From Wyeomyia smithii (taxonomy: Eukaryota; Arthropoda; Insecta; Diptera; Culicidae): 64,000 nucleotides of DNA. The notes beneath the pieces were generated by a model. The model was given only the letters and a program-made list of their open reading frames with translations. It was not told where the DNA came from and did not search any database. The stretch spans positions 141,986,748 through 142,050,747 of the forward strand of contig NC_073695.1 of NCBI RefSeq assembly GCF_029784165.1, given 5' to 3'. Shown here piece after piece: positions 22,705-34,673 of the stretch; position 1 is the stretch's first letter; each line of letters opens with the position of its first letter. The position numbers and the translations under genes are program-made.

Positions 22705-22850
22705 GGATGGTGAGCTGGATGGACCGTCCACAACGTTGACAGCAGATATCAGCCCTCAGCAGTAACAGAGGATAGCAGCGGGTTGCGCCTGTGGCTGCCT
22801 TCAAATTAAACAAATCACTTGCCCTGTAGTTGGTCACCACGTCTCAGGCC

Positions 22851-23810
22851 TCTGCCAGGCTGACTTTCGTACGATAGCGGCGGTATTAGCGGTTGATGCA
22901 TTTGCCAACACTTACTCCAGTAAAGCCGTATCTAATTTTCAATGTGAAAACACCTTTCTATTGTGTTGGCCGTGCGCATTAGGCCTCTGCCAGGCCGTAA
23001 GCAAGGATGGAAAAACTCGTATCGCATAACAATCATTCGGGTATCATTTCTGAACGTGCTATTTATAAGCTTTCAATCCTAGCAAACCATCGCTATTAAA
23101 AGTTACACATTCTCAAGCTTGCAAGAGACAACTTAGAGCAAAGAAATATATGGTAGCTTTCTTTGATGATTTTGTTCAGTATTGCCTGCTTTAGGCGGAG
23201 CGAGCAACATATAACGAGTGTTTCACGAAAGAATCGTAAACTATTGCACTCAAGCGATCGCAATGATTCTTTCAAATATTGGTTGCTTGTAGGCGTAATT
23301 CGGCTACTCCACGTCGTGCTTTCACTGTGATATACCACGATGATCCTTGGTGATTTCAAGTACCAGATGCTAATGCACCATGCTACAATTTCCGTAAGCA
23401 CTAATGATACCTAACTATTTGCTCCGGCAAGCAAACAATTGAACGCAATCTAACGTTCATTTGGATTCATAATTTTGTATCACTGGCGATAATATCTCAA
23501 AGCTTCTCGCGATAATGTTGAATGCAAGTGAACTTGGATACAATAAATACTATCGTGTTTGAATCATTCAGTCTCATTCTATGGTATTCGGAGCTCTTAG
23601 AAGCGAAAAACAATCGGCAGCGTTTCTATGGAAAACTTGTATGCGAGTGGAAATAGTTGAACGATAACTGCTAAATCAAAGAACACATTTGCATGAAATA
23701 TTGCTAGTGAGTGAACTTTTCCATGCTTGGTCGTAAGTAGAGCTGTGTAAAAGTATTCTACTTCAACCTTGCGGTCGTGGCTTTGCACACAACCCTCCTG
23801 TGATTTTTTT
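22851..23810. other. Noncoding DNA after the tandem array
   Basis: A 15-bp direct repeat, AGGCCTCTGCCAGGC, occurs near 22857 and 22981. Short open frames are not protein-like. I see no gene. Confidence 0.45.
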
Positions 23811-23896
23811 GCACTCGCTTTTCTCAGAGATGGCTGCACTGATTCTCATGAAAATAATTGCAATTAAATTTCATTGTAATCGGGTTTTTAGTTTAG
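23811..23896. repeat. Family A, left flank of element 2
   Basis: It contains 'tttctcagagatggctg' and 'ttgtaatcgggtttttagtt' and ends with the target duplication of element 2. It resumes at 29900. Confidence 0.75.
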
Positions 23897-24233
23897 GTTT
23901 AAAATTAGTTTATTTGACATGGCACGATACATTTTCTGTTTTACTGAGCCAAGTACAATTCGTATTAATTCTACGTTAGCAGGGAAAAGAGGGAGGCCTT
24001 TTTTTATTCTCGCGGCCGACTAGGAGCTAGTGGGGATTTAAGGTTGTAGGAGGGGAGATACAATTTTGACTTAAAACTATTTTGAAACTTTGTTTTTCAA
24101 CTGGTAGAGCAATTGTATTCTTGTTTGTTGTGGGTTCAAAATATTTGTGTAAGCATAGATGCAGGCTCTTCGTTTCCGTGTCTCCAGCATAGTATATTTA
24201 TATCCTTAATCTGACAAATAGACAAAGAAAATT
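23897..24233 (-). other. 3' UTR of I-clade element 2
   Basis: It contains 'gtgccatgtcaaataaac' at its terminus (minus strand). The truncated tail at 2486-2575 is the same subtype. Confidence 0.75.
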
Positions 24234-24986
24234 TTAAATTTTAATGTCAGCGTTTTTCAGAAAGCAGTATAGCTGTGTCATGTACTGGAGATCACCGCTT
24301 CCCAGAATGTCTCTAACGGGTACGTTCGGTTGTTTTCCTCGGGCCCGAATAGAATCTATAAGCTCGGACCTAACATTACAGAATTCGGCACACGACCAAA
24401 CAACATGCTCGATATCATGGTAGCCATCGCCACAAATGCAGTGATTACTGTCTACAAGCCCTATACGAAAGAGATGCGTGTTTAACGTGTAGTGATTGGA
24501 CATAAGTCTGGACATCACGCAAATGAAGTCCCGACCTACATCCAACCCCTTGAGCCATGCTTTCGTAGATACCTTAGGAAAAATGGAATGTAGCCACCGT
24601 CCCAGTTCATCTGAATTCCATGATGATTGCCAACTATTGAGTGTTCTCTGACGCAAAATGCTATAAAATTCATCATAAGCAATTGGTCTATTATAAATAT
24701 CGCCATCAATAGCACCCACCTTAGCTAAAGCGTCAGCCTTTTCATTGCCCGGAATGGAACAATGAGAAGGGACCCACGCTAAGGTAACCCGGTAATTTTT
24801 ATCTGTTAAAGCACTTAAAAAACGCCGTATTTTCCCCAGGAAATACGGGGTGTGCTTCACAGTCTTCATCGATCGCAGAGCCTCAATGGCACTGAGACTG
24901 TCTGTGAAGATGAAGTAGTGGTCTATGGGTAGGGTTTCGATGATCCCAAGGGAGTACTGAATAGCAGCTAGTTCTGCGACGTACAC
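24234..24986 (-). pseudogene. I-clade ORF2 RNase H and C-terminus (element 2)
   Basis: It has VAELAAIQYSLGIIE (catalytic Glu present), FTDSLSAIEALRS, PGNEKADALAKVGA, then FKGLDVGRDFICVMSRLMS and the Cys/His tail CICGDGYHDIEHVVWSC. The first catalytic Asp region (about 25060) lies in another frame because of an indel near 25070, so RNase H is split. The ORF ends at 24234, equivalent to 13442 in element 1. Confidence 0.9.
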
Positions 24987-25057
24987 GGAAGCAGGAGCAT
25001 CGAGTTTGTAGGAGGCGGTAAAGTTTTCGTGAAAAACACCGAAGCCAGTGGACTCAT

Positions 25058-26314
25058 CTAGATTAGATCCGTCAGTGTAAAACCTTTTATCATAACTAAC
25101 ATGTTTAAACTTATTGGAAAAATCTTAGGGATCTTTTGGGGTCGCAATTGATCCGGGATACCAGTGATGTCTTCTTTCATGGTGGTGTCGAAGAATATAG
25201 CATTATTGGAAGCATCTAAAAGTGCGACATTGGAGAAATCGTATGAAGAAGGATTATTATCTTGAGCCATGTAGTCAAAATATGAAGTCATAAATCTGGA
25301 TTGAGATTGAAGGTCGACCAACCTCTCGAAATTTTCAATTACTACAATTACTACTAATTAGCAACCGGTAAGAGAGATTCCAAAAACGATGTTTCAACGG
25401 AAGAATACCCGCTAGCACTTCAAGACTCATCGTATGGGTCGACTGCATGCAGCCCAAGGCAATACGCAAACAACGATATTGTATTCTCTCTAATTTTATA
25501 AGATGCGTGTTCGCGGCGGAGCGAAAGCAGAAACAGCCGTACTCAAGAACTGACAATATCGTTGTTTGGTATAACCTTAGAAGGTCTCCTGGGTGGGCTC
25601 CCCACCAGGTTCCGGTAATCGTACGAAGAAAATTAATCCTCTATTGGCATTTTTGTGTCAGATACCTAATATGACAAGTCCAGGTGCATTTAGAGTCGAA
25701 CCAGACCCCGAGATATTTAGCGACTAAAACCTGAGTGATCATTTTACCCGATAGTAGGAGCTGCAGCTGAGCTGGGTTATGCTTCCTAGAAAAAACAACC
25801 AGCTCAGTTTTCTCCGGAGAGAATTCGATACCCAGCTTAAGAGCCCATTCAGACAAATTGTCTAAGGTATCTTGCAATGGTCCTTGCAGATCGTTAGCCT
25901 CGCTACCAGTAATGGATACAACGCTATCGTCTGCAAGTTGCCTTAGCGTGCATGAATGTGCAAGACATTCATCGATGTCATTGACGTAAAAATCATATAA
26001 GAGAGGGCTTAAACATGAGCCCTGGGGTAGACCATGTAACTAATTCGGGAAGTTGTCGAATCACGATGTGAGAAATACATATGCTTTTCTGACATCAAAT
26101 TGAGCAAAAAATTATCCAAATTTGGAGAAAGTCCCTGCGAATGGAGTTTCTCGCTTAAAACTTCTACAGAGACAGAGTCAAATGCCCCCTTAATGTCCAA
26201 GAATGCAGAAGCCATTTGCTCTTTTCGAGCAAAAGCGAGTTGAATTTCAGTAGAAAGCAACGTTCGTTCCTTTGCCCCGGCGGAAGCCAAATTGAGTATC
26301 TTAAAGTAAAGCAT
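25058..26314 (-). pseudogene. I-clade ORF2, C-terminal RT region (element 2)
   Basis: A run of short frames covers this part: ASAFLDIKGAFDSVS (26009-26314), then LADDSVVS near 25930, IEFSPEKTELVVFSRKH (25641-25877), EYGCFCFRSA (25335-25556) and a piece up to 25058. Several indels separate them. The LADD box keeps both catalytic Asp residues. Confidence 0.85.
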
Positions 26315-27146
26315 TTGTTTCGACCCATTTGTCTAACCGTAAGAGGATCATTTTCTCCATTAATTTCCGGAGGCAAGAGAGCATAGCAATCGGCCTATAT
26401 GAATTGTGATCAGAGGCAGGTTTCCCGGGTTTTCGAATAGCAATGACTTTTACCTCCCTCCAGTCGTGCGAAACAATGTTTAGCTCAAGAAACTTGTTGA
26501 ACAAATCCAACAAGCGTCTTTTTGCAGAGTCGGGTAGATTCTTCAACAAGTTGAGTTTTATTCTATCCAACCCTGAAGCCTTATTGTTGCACGAGAGGAG
26601 AGCCATTGAAAATTCCAACATCGAAAATGGAGGCTCTTCCGTAGCAACTAAAAACGCATCGCGAAAGGTCTTCTGTTCGGGGACAGAGTCCGGACAGATC
26701 TTTTTGGCGAAATCGAGTATCCAGCGATCTGAATACTCCTCGGACTCATTCGAAACGTTACGATTCCGCATGCGTCTGGCGGTATCCCAAAGAGTGCTCA
26801 TCGCTGTTTCCCTCGACAACGCGTTCACAAACCGCCGCCAGTATCCGCGTTTTTTTGCTTTTATCAAGCTCTTCATTTGTCTATTCAGTACATCGTACTT
26901 TCGGAGCAAATCGATAGTGCCTTGTTCTCGGAAGGCCAAATACACCGAGGACCTCCGCGCGTACAGGTCTGAGCACTCTTTGTCCCACCACTTAGAAGGA
27001 GGGTGCCGTCTAATCGTTTCCCCGGGTATCGGTTTCGTCTGAGCTTGAGTCGCGGTGTCGATGATCAAGCCAGAAAGGAACGTGTATTCTTCCTCCGGAG
27101 GAAGTTCCACGTGGGACTCGATTCTTTGCGATATTATGGTCTCATA
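26301..27146 (-). pseudogene. I-clade ORF2 linker and RT fingers (element 2)
   Basis: It includes RGYWRRFVNALSRETAMSTL (the region broken in element 1), NNKASGLDRIKLNLLKNLP and RKPGKPASDHNSYRPIAMLS. It is in frame with the endonuclease piece, apart from a TAG at about 27147-27149 just after TRNIDW, and closes near 26301. Confidence 0.88.
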
Positions 27147-27149
27147 AGA

Positions 27150-27893
27150 CTACCAATCAATGTTACGTGTGAGGTCATACGCAATATTGATTGGATCCGT
27201 TGGAGTTGACCCATTAGCAATTGAGATAACGATTGGTAGGTGATCACTACCGTGGGGATCATTGATTACTTTCCACTGGCAATCTAACGCTAGTGATGTC
27301 GAGCAAAGGGATAGGTCAAGCACGCTTTCACGTGCTGGAGGATTAGGTACACGTGTCGCTTCCCCAGTATTCAAAAGTGTCATATTGAAGTCGTCGATTA
27401 AGTTACAGATTAAAGAAGATCGGTTGTCGTCGTACAGCGACCCCCATAGCGAACAGTGAGAATTGAAATCTCCCAATATCAAAAAAGGTGCGGAAAGCAA
27501 CTCTGCTATATCAGTGAGATGCCTCTGTTCAATCCGCGCGGATGGAGGGATATATAACGAAACAAGGCATAGGTCTTTTCCATTCATGTTCGTTTGAATG
27601 GCAACAACTTCAATATTCGAGATCGAGGGGAGGTCGATTCTGAAGAAGGATTAGCACTTTTTAATCCCTAAAAGTACCCCTCCACCGTGTGAGTCTCGAT
27701 CTCGACGAATAATGCTAAAATCGTGGAAATTGAGTTGATCGTTTGAATTGAGAAAGGTTTCACAAAGCGCAAATGCGTCACAATTGTATGTATTTATCAA
27801 ATGAGAAAATAGATCGAATTTGGGGATGATACTTCTGCAATTCCACTGTAACACAGTGATAAAATTCCTAACCTCTTTCGCCGTATTAGTCAT
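27150..27893 (-). pseudogene. I-clade ORF2 endonuclease (element 2)
   Basis: It starts with ATG at 27893, overlapping the end of ORF1 (27886) by a few bases. Motifs: TVLQWNCRSIIPKFDLF, FALCETFLNS (Glu), then a frameshift after LLGIKKC near 27651, FLILGDFNSHCSLWGS and DPHGSDHLPIVIS. The catalytic set is complete apart from the frame break. Confidence 0.9.
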
Positions 27894-29231
27894 CGAAAGA
27901 TATAATAGCTGAAATGAGGGGCCAAGTTGCTGCTAGTTGCTTCAAAAAGGTTTTCACTGTAGGAAGAAGGGCAAGAAGAATATTTTGTAGGGGATCTGGT
28001 ATGTTGAATGTTTCAAATATCCAGTCCACAATATCAGAACATTTTATGAACCCTGCTTCTTTTTTATCTTCTGATCGAGAAATGGGTGCACGAGGGGTTT
28101 TTGGTGCCTCAGAAAGCGGTGGGTACTCCTGGTTTGATTTAAAATTAAAACCGGAAGGTACTTGCTTCGGTTTTTCTTCACCGCTTGCTTTTTGTGTTGG
28201 CTTATTGGTCATTCCGCTAGGGGTTATCTTGCGACCTTTGCGAGAAAGATCAAAAGAGTTGATCATTCTCCTCTTCCTAGATCCTTCTGGCATGGCATAA
28301 GAACACCCTTCGACGTCAGATGTACCCTCATCGGTTGGCAAAAAGGAGCAAGCATTTCTGCAAAAGAGCGCTTTGATCGTTCCTTGAGAGAACGCATAAT
28401 TTTTTCCTCGCGCTTTTTGTACGCGGGACACGCCGAAAGGTCCTGCCGAGTTCTCTCGCAGTAAAGACACTTTTCAGTATCCTCACTGCAAGCGGTCTCA
28501 GCATGATTGCCTCCGCACTTGCTGCAGTGTGCCTTGTTGCAGCAGTAGGTGGCTGTATGACCTAGCTGGTCGCAGTTTTGGTAATGCATGACCCGCGGTA
28601 CGAACAGGCGTACAGGCAGACGAACCCTGTCCCAAGAGATGTAGTTCGGCAGTGCAGATCCGGCGAATGTTACACGGAAGGAATCCGAAGGGAGGAATTT
28701 CTTCTTCCCTTCTTCGATGGATACTGAATGCAATTGCTTGACATCCAGTATCTTTACATCTTGAATCAGGGGGTTCTTGAAGCAGCCAACCCCGTGACGC
28801 AAAATGTCATCGACCGTGAGGCTTCCTTCGGTAACCACACCGTCGATCTCCACGTCCTTGGCTGGGATGTACACGCGGTACTCTCTTGTAAAGAGCTCGT
28901 AGCTAGCAATTTCGTTTGCTTGCTTCAAGCTACTTACGACAACTCGCAGTTTGTTCGGCCTCACCTTCGTAATCTCGGTTACGGCCAACAACTGTTTTGC
29001 CAGGTCCTTGCCAATTTGGATGATATCTAAAGGTTTCTTTATGGGTCGGAAGTAAACAACGTAGGGACTGCTAGCGGCATCTGGGTTAGCTTTTACCCGT
29101 ATTTCTGGTACTCTTGGCACAGGGCTAGGTAGCGGGGATTGTACAGGGGAAGGTAGAGGGGAATTGATGAGGGATATTTCAATCTCCTCCCCATTTGTTT
29201 CCACCTCTAGGAAAAGTTCCACGTTGTCCAT
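27886..29231 (-). pseudogene. I-clade ORF1 (Gag-like), element 2
   Basis: ATG at 29229-29231 gives MDNVELFLEVETNG. The conserved core is ITKVRPNKLRVVVSSLKQAN and REYRVYIPAKDVEIDGVV. Zinc knuckles: CDQLGHTATYC in the first, CSKCGGNHAETAC and CLYCERTRQDLSAC. The first knuckle's leading CxxC is partly altered (HYQNC). One frameshift near 28350 separates it from the C-terminal half, which ends in IVDWIFETFNIPDPLQNIL. An upstream frame to 29264 lacks an ATG, so 29231 is preferred. Confidence 0.9.
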
Positions 29232-29899
29232 TTTTGCGGGAGCGTTACGCTCTACCGCACACAAACGATAAATTTGCGAATATAGGGGGGATCAAATAAT
29301 TGGTATTAAATATAAAAACAATTTTTCAAACTACGATGGATCAAATGAAAAAAAAGACAATCGTATTGGGGACGAAAAATAATACTAATAATAATAATTA
29401 TTATAATAACAATAATAATTCTATTAAAAATAATTCTAAAGTGAATACTTCACCGAACGTCTAGGTCTGTTGTCTACACGACCTCGTGGCTGCTAGTAGG
29501 ATTCATCTGAATGGGTGTCTCAGCAGAACAAACAATGGTGACACCAAAGAATCCAATTTCGTGTTGTATCACAGAGGCGGTATCTCACATGCAGCCTAAT
29601 AGATGCCACTTCTATTGAATCCACTCACTCAGCCGTATGGAGGTCCGTGCTGCTAGCGGGGTACCAGCGGGGCGAGGAAATATTTTGCTGTTGTAATCCC
29701 AATTGCGTGACCGGGCCGGCGCAAAAAATGCTTCTGCTGATAAACTGCAGGCTATTGTTGTCGCACAGGGCACAGCACAAGACCGAACCGATAAAACAAT
29801 ACCCGTCGTACGACAACTCGTGTGCCGTATTGTTAAATTTCGAATCAAGCGGAATAAAACAATTTGCATCTGTTCGAAGCGAAAGCAAAACAACAAATG
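29232..29899 (-). other. 5' UTR of I-clade element 2
   Basis: It holds an AAT/ATT-rich simple-sequence stretch (about 29375-29450). Short open frames on both strands at 29600-29900 are not protein-like. The boundary is set by the target duplication. Confidence 0.65.
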
Positions 29900-30144
29900 G
29901 GGTTTTTAGTTTAGATGTTAAGTATCAACATGTAAAAATCACGGGACATCATTATCTCAGAAACTACACAACCGATTTGGTTTTATATGACCGGGCTACC
30001 AAAAAAATCCTTAACTTTTGAATTTTATGAAGATTGAACATGTGGCTCAAAAGTTATGCAAAGAAAAGTTTTCCAGAGGCTGTTTAAACTCATTCATTTT
30101 ACTCAGAGATGACTGAGCCGCTTTTCACAAAATTTGTGTCATAT
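29900..30144. repeat. Family A, right flank of element 2
   Basis: It continues the repeat interrupted at 23896 ('atcattatctcagaaactac', 'ctcattcattttactcagag'). Confidence 0.75.
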
Positions 30145-30562
30145 GGTGCTATTTTCATTCTGTGCAGGGTACGGGAAACGGTCTATATTTTCAAAACTAC
30201 GCAAAAATAGGGTGAAAATGGGTAAAATAGACCATTTCCCGTGTTCTGCACAAAATGAATCTATCACTATTCGATTTGTTGACCAATTTTACATAAGAAA
30301 TGCTATATTTCAGGTTGTCAGCCCTGCGGCGATTATTTAGTGAAAACGAGGGTTTCAGTTTTTCCACTAAATAATCGCCGCTAGACTGGCAACCTGAAAT
30401 ATAGTATTTTTTATGTAAAATTGACCAACAAATCGATTGGTGATGGTTTCATTTTTAACTGGGCACGAAAAATGGTCTATTTTGCCCCTTTTCACCCTAT
30501 TTTTGAGTATTTTTGAAAATAAAGACCCTTTCCCGTGCCCTGCATAGAATTAAAATAGCACC
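30145..30562. repeat. Foldback (long palindrome) element
   Basis: About 200-bp inverted arms around a short centre at about 30353. The outer arms pair GGTGCTATTTT..TTCT.TGCAGGG with their complement at 30535-30562. The inner arms pair 'atatttcaggttg.cagcc' and 'actaaataatcgccg' tightly. A sub-palindrome (ACGGGAAACGGTCTAT / ATAGACCATTTCCCGT) sits inside the left arm. No coding frame. Confidence 0.85.
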
Positions 30563-30660
30563 AATCGATTTATTGACCAATTTTACATAAGAAATGGTAT
30601 ATTTCAGGTTGCCAGCCCAGCGGCCTCTAAACAGTGGGAATTTGGGTTCATTTTTTCCCA
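30563..30660. repeat. Third partial copy of the foldback arm
   Basis: It repeats 'gaccaattttacataagaaa' and 'tatatttcaggttgccagcc' in the same direction as the left arm (30280-30325), then diverges. Confidence 0.7.
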
Positions 30661-30960
30661 GTGAGCATTGGTTGCTATCGAACTTCATCGACTCAACTCG
30701 ATGAATCAAGCATTTTCTGCATGTAAACGTGCAGAAGTGTATATATGAGTGTGTGGGTGTGTACGTGTATATGTGCACCTACTTGCCAGTCTCCTACAGA
30801 GAGGTATAACAATCACTGGCAAAATCAAAGGTATAAAAGTGATCCCAATCACTGAATGTCATGTACCATTCGACTCAGTTCGACGAACTGAGCATTTTCT
30901 GTATGTTTGTATGTATGTGTGTAAGATCCAGTTGCCCCATACTACACTATTTTTTTGTTT
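30661..30960. repeat. Family A fragments with TG-rich simple sequence
   Basis: Two 'cgactcag.tcgacgaactgagcattttctg' type blocks (near 30690 and 30870) and one 'ggtataacaatcactggcaaaa' block. Confidence 0.6.
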
Positions 30961-31255
30961 ATTTATTTATCGATTTCACTTTGTCTCCGGTTCAAGATGT
31001 ACAGACTGACCTTGACTAATTATTATATCTGATACTAATTTTAAAACGTTGTCTCGTTATATTAAAGTCAAAATTATCGGAATTATTTAAGAGATTGAAA
31101 CATTTCCCCAGCGGGTAGTTTTGTCCGAATACTGTTCGATGTCTAGTTGTTCACCTGCTGCAGAAGGTCTGCGCAATCAATATGATTGCTCAGTATGTCT
31201 AAAGCGAACATGCGTTGCAAGTCAGTGCGTCTCTGGTACAAAGGTTCCAGTCTAA

Positions 31256-31872
31256 TTAATCGGCATCGCTGATCATACGGTGGTAATTTCCGAGGCTCAA
31301 CCCAAATTGAATCCTCTCCATGCGAACGATTTGGGCTTCTTGATGAGCCCAGATTTGAACAGCGTATTCAAGAACGCTTCGCACAATCGAGCAATAGAGT
31401 GTTTTAGGAGCATAAACGTCGCTGAAGTCGCGAGCATTTCGACGAATGAAACCTAGCAGGGCGAAAATTTTACACGTTGTCGCTGTGATATGCTCGTTGA
31501 AACAGAGCTTACTGTTCATGGTAACTCCTGAGTCCTGTATCAAAGAAACACGTTCTAGGTTGAAACCATTCACTCTGTACTCGTAGTGCTGCTGCGTCCG
31601 CGCTCTGGTTAGTGCTAATTACTTAACATTTCGTCGCGTTCATCTCCATGCCATTCAATTTACACCAGAATACTATCTTGTTGATGTCTTGCTGTAAAGC
31701 GTCACGATTGACTAATGGCTCGGTGAACCTTTAAATCGTCGGCGTACATGAGGTGATGAGAAATAAGGCGGTGGCTCAAATCGTTCACAAACAAAATAAA
31801 GATCAAAGGGCCGAAGTGGCTGCCTTGTGGTACACCAGAAGGTATTGAAAACCGAGCTGACGCTGCTATTTA
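31256..31872 (-). pseudogene. LINE reverse-transcriptase fragment (left arm)
   Basis: Reading leftward: SGVPQGSHFGPLIFILFVND and LMYADDLKV (catalytic Asp pair), stops and frame changes, then FNLERVSLIQDSGVTMNSKL, FALLGFIRRNARDF and LEYAVQIWA. This is the palm-to-thumb part of an RT of the Jockey/CR1 group, distinct from the I-clade elements. Broken and 5'-truncated. Confidence 0.8.
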
Positions 31873-32228
31873 CACTGTAACCAAATTTCACACATTATAC
31901 TTATTTCATTGCGAAATTCATTTACTTGAAACAAAATAATCACTATTCTTGGAATGAAAAGAGTGGAAATACCTTTATTGGATTGTATTTGGCACTTTTA
32001 GGATGTATTTCAGAAGGCGGAATCTGAAGTCGATTCCCGGCCCCTAGGGCGGAATCTGAAGTTGATTGCCAGCCTCTTAGCATCATCCCATTTCCCGAGA
32101 AACCCAAAGTGACGTTTTTATATTACAATGAAAAAAAATTGTGTAATATATTCGAAGCAAATTTTTTCAAATGAAATTTGCATGTGTGTGTATCTGTAAA
32201 CGTTTGCATGTGTGAATGTATGCACGTA

Positions 32229-32332
32229 GGGTATCGAACGTCTTCGTTAGGGGTTTTCTTCGGCAGATTTTTGCATTAGATTGCTGCAGAAAACCTGCCG
32301 AAGAAAACCACTGACGAAGACGTTCGATACCC
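32229..32332. mobile_element. 104-bp hairpin MITE, copy 1
   Basis: Arms GGGTATCGAACGTCTTCGT and AGTGGTTTTCTTCGGCAG-like sequence pair over about 38 bp. It is flanked by TA on both sides, suggesting a Tc1/mariner-type TA duplication. Confidence 0.82.
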
Positions 32333-33745
32333 TATGTATTATCAAGATTATTTTTTCCTAAAACTTGAAGTTGTTTGACAAATTTATTTCAACAAATAAT
32401 AACGTGTGGATGAGAAAAGCTAGGTCTCACCGCTGGGTGGATTAATTCGTGTTTTTCAAAAAATAAATAATTTTTTTAAAGTGTACATATATTTAGGAAA
32501 GACAAAATTATCATCTACAACTTTGCCGAAGACAACACACCGATCAAACAAACCGTTTTGGCTCTAAAAATATTTGTAATTATCAACCCAAAACAGTATT
32601 TTTCGATAGCTCCTCAACAATGAGTCGTTTTTAAAAAAAAATAAACCAATAGCACAAAATGACATCTTTCCCCTATAGAAACGTCTATGCAATGTTTCAG
32701 CCAAATGAAAAATGGCAATTTAAATACTACAAGGTATACAGCCCTCGGGTTGTATGATATGGTGCCGTGGGACTAAACACTGTAATTACAGACACAGTAA
32801 ATTCGTTTGCTCAGTGATTTACGTATTTCAATTCTTAGCCTTAATTTTTTCAGGAATATACTTAATTACGCTCGAAAGAATTTCATTTATACTTGGCGAT
32901 GTTGTGCCTGTAGTGTTTTTTTTTTTTGTGCAAATAACATTTAACAATTACAATGAAGTTAAAGTTTAAAAAGATTCATTTTTGTTTTTTGCATCACAAG
33001 TTAGTTTCGTTTGCCACTTGTTCAGTGAATATTGAAGATAAAAAATGAATTAAAATAACTCATTGCCGTTGCAAAAATGTTCAATTCTTGTTGAGTAAAT
33101 TATGATTTTTATGATAATCATATTCATGAGATAAATTTTCAATCACCATCAGTAGCAGCATTGCAGTTTTGATTGCACGCGAATGAAAGTCATGCCCGCT
33201 GCAATGATAGACGACGAGAAACTAGCGACGCTCTGCTCCACATATACTCCACGGTACTGTTGCTTTTACCAGCATGTTTTCTTTCAAGTTTCTATTACGC
33301 TCTAGCAGCAAGTTTAGAAATTGTTCATGAAAGAGGTGTTTCAAACTCTTCGAAAAACCTTTACCTTCGAGACATCAATTAGTTTAGGTTCATGCAAGCA
33401 AACATAAATTGAACTATTGGGACGAGGAGACTATCATTTTTTATTTTGGATAATGATACCGAGAATATCACAAGGAATGGTTGGTTGTCTGTTTATGTCG
33501 TCAGTGCTAGGAATGCTCGTATGTGATTGAGTCATTGTTCACGTAAATTTGTCCTTGACACTTTTTATCGATTTTTACACTTTTGCAATGAAAAAATCAT
33601 GATAACTATCATATTACAAAATTGTTCAACATTTTATCTATTCAACAACATATTGGTTATTGTTATCCATCATGTGGTTATGGTGTTATTATCATTTGAT
33701 TCTGACGCAACATTTGCCAGTTTCATTTCCAATTTTAATATTGCC

Positions 33746-34490
33746 TTTCTCCTAGAAAGGTGTAGCAATCACTGAAAAACCTAAATTAATCCACCTAGCG
33801 GTCAGACTCAGCCTTTCTCATTCAAACTTATTATTTGTAAAAATAGATTTACATGAATGCTTAAATCCAATAAAGGTATATTCACTCTATGGGTTCTAAA
33901 ATATTGATGTTGTAATTGAAGTATAAAATATGAAATTTTACGTAATGATAGTGCCTGAGAAATAGCGAAATAAAGGAAAGGACTATTAATTTCGAACAAT
34001 TTAATCAAGAGCGATACCGGGAACGTTCAAATAGTACCATATCACATCTAAATCATGTTGAGGCCATATATATTGATCAAAGCAGGTATAGTGTTGAATA
34101 GAATTTCTTTTCTTTCCAAAACTTTTGAATATCAAATTGCTATGAAGTTTCTTATTTGTAAGTTTGTTAGATGACTCGTTGTATGACACTTGTAATGTTC
34201 AAATAAGTCGTGTAATACTTGAGATAATAAACTTTCCTTGTTTTAACAATTTAGTACATAACGGTTGCTTAAGTTTGATTACAATCAAATGAAAAAGGAA
34301 CGTATTGGGCCAAACTTTGAAACGTGTGATTTTTCGTGATTTTTACATTTCGATACATAACCTCTAATCTAGAAATCAGACTACAATAAAATTCAATAGG
34401 GGCTTATGGTAAAACTAGACATTTCATTTGCACTTAATTTCATTGAAATCGGTCCGGCCATCTCTGAGAAAATCGAGTGAGATTGGGAGA
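33746..34490. repeat. Family A repeat (left arm)
   Basis: Starts at GCCTTTCTCCTAGAAAGGTG, then the 'tccacctagcggtcagac' block, and ends at 'gagattgggagagcgg' before the CA tract. Confidence 0.8.
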
Positions 34491-34492
34491 GC

Positions 34493-34673
<181 letters not shown>

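Larger units (their letters stand above)
20513..22850 (+). repeat. ~1.04-kb tandem repeat with promoter and poly(A)-like signals (2.2 units)
   Basis: Units begin near 20513, 21779 and 22816, each with 'ccctgt.gttggt.a.cacgtctcag'. The period is 1037 bp once the SINE in unit 1 is removed. Each unit also has smaller repeats of about 180 bp built on 'gt.aggggcagc..aa...tg..atcag', 'caaaatgc.ttttt.caaggcaaataaa' and 'attgaa.gttaataatttt'. Downstream is a block with TATAAAAG. Strong base-pair conservation without any shared protein frame suggests a noncoding or regulatory unit. I do not recognise it. Confidence 0.8.
23897..29899 (-). mobile_element. I-clade LINE, full length, element 2
   Basis: 6003 bp bounded by a 15-bp duplication, GGGTTTTTAGTTTAG (23882-23896 and 29900-29914). 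The family A sequence reads through continuously across the site. Same layout and orientation as element 1, with clearly related but different proteins, so it is a second subfamily. It carries a frameshift in ORF1 and several lesions in ORF2, but retains the RT LADD box and the RNase H Glu that element 1 has lost. Confidence 0.92.

Noticed and set aside
22857..22995. 15-bp direct repeat AGGCCTCTGCCAGGC as target duplication
   Set aside because: The 110 bp between the copies has no element-like ends or tail. It may be a diverged sub-repeat of the array.
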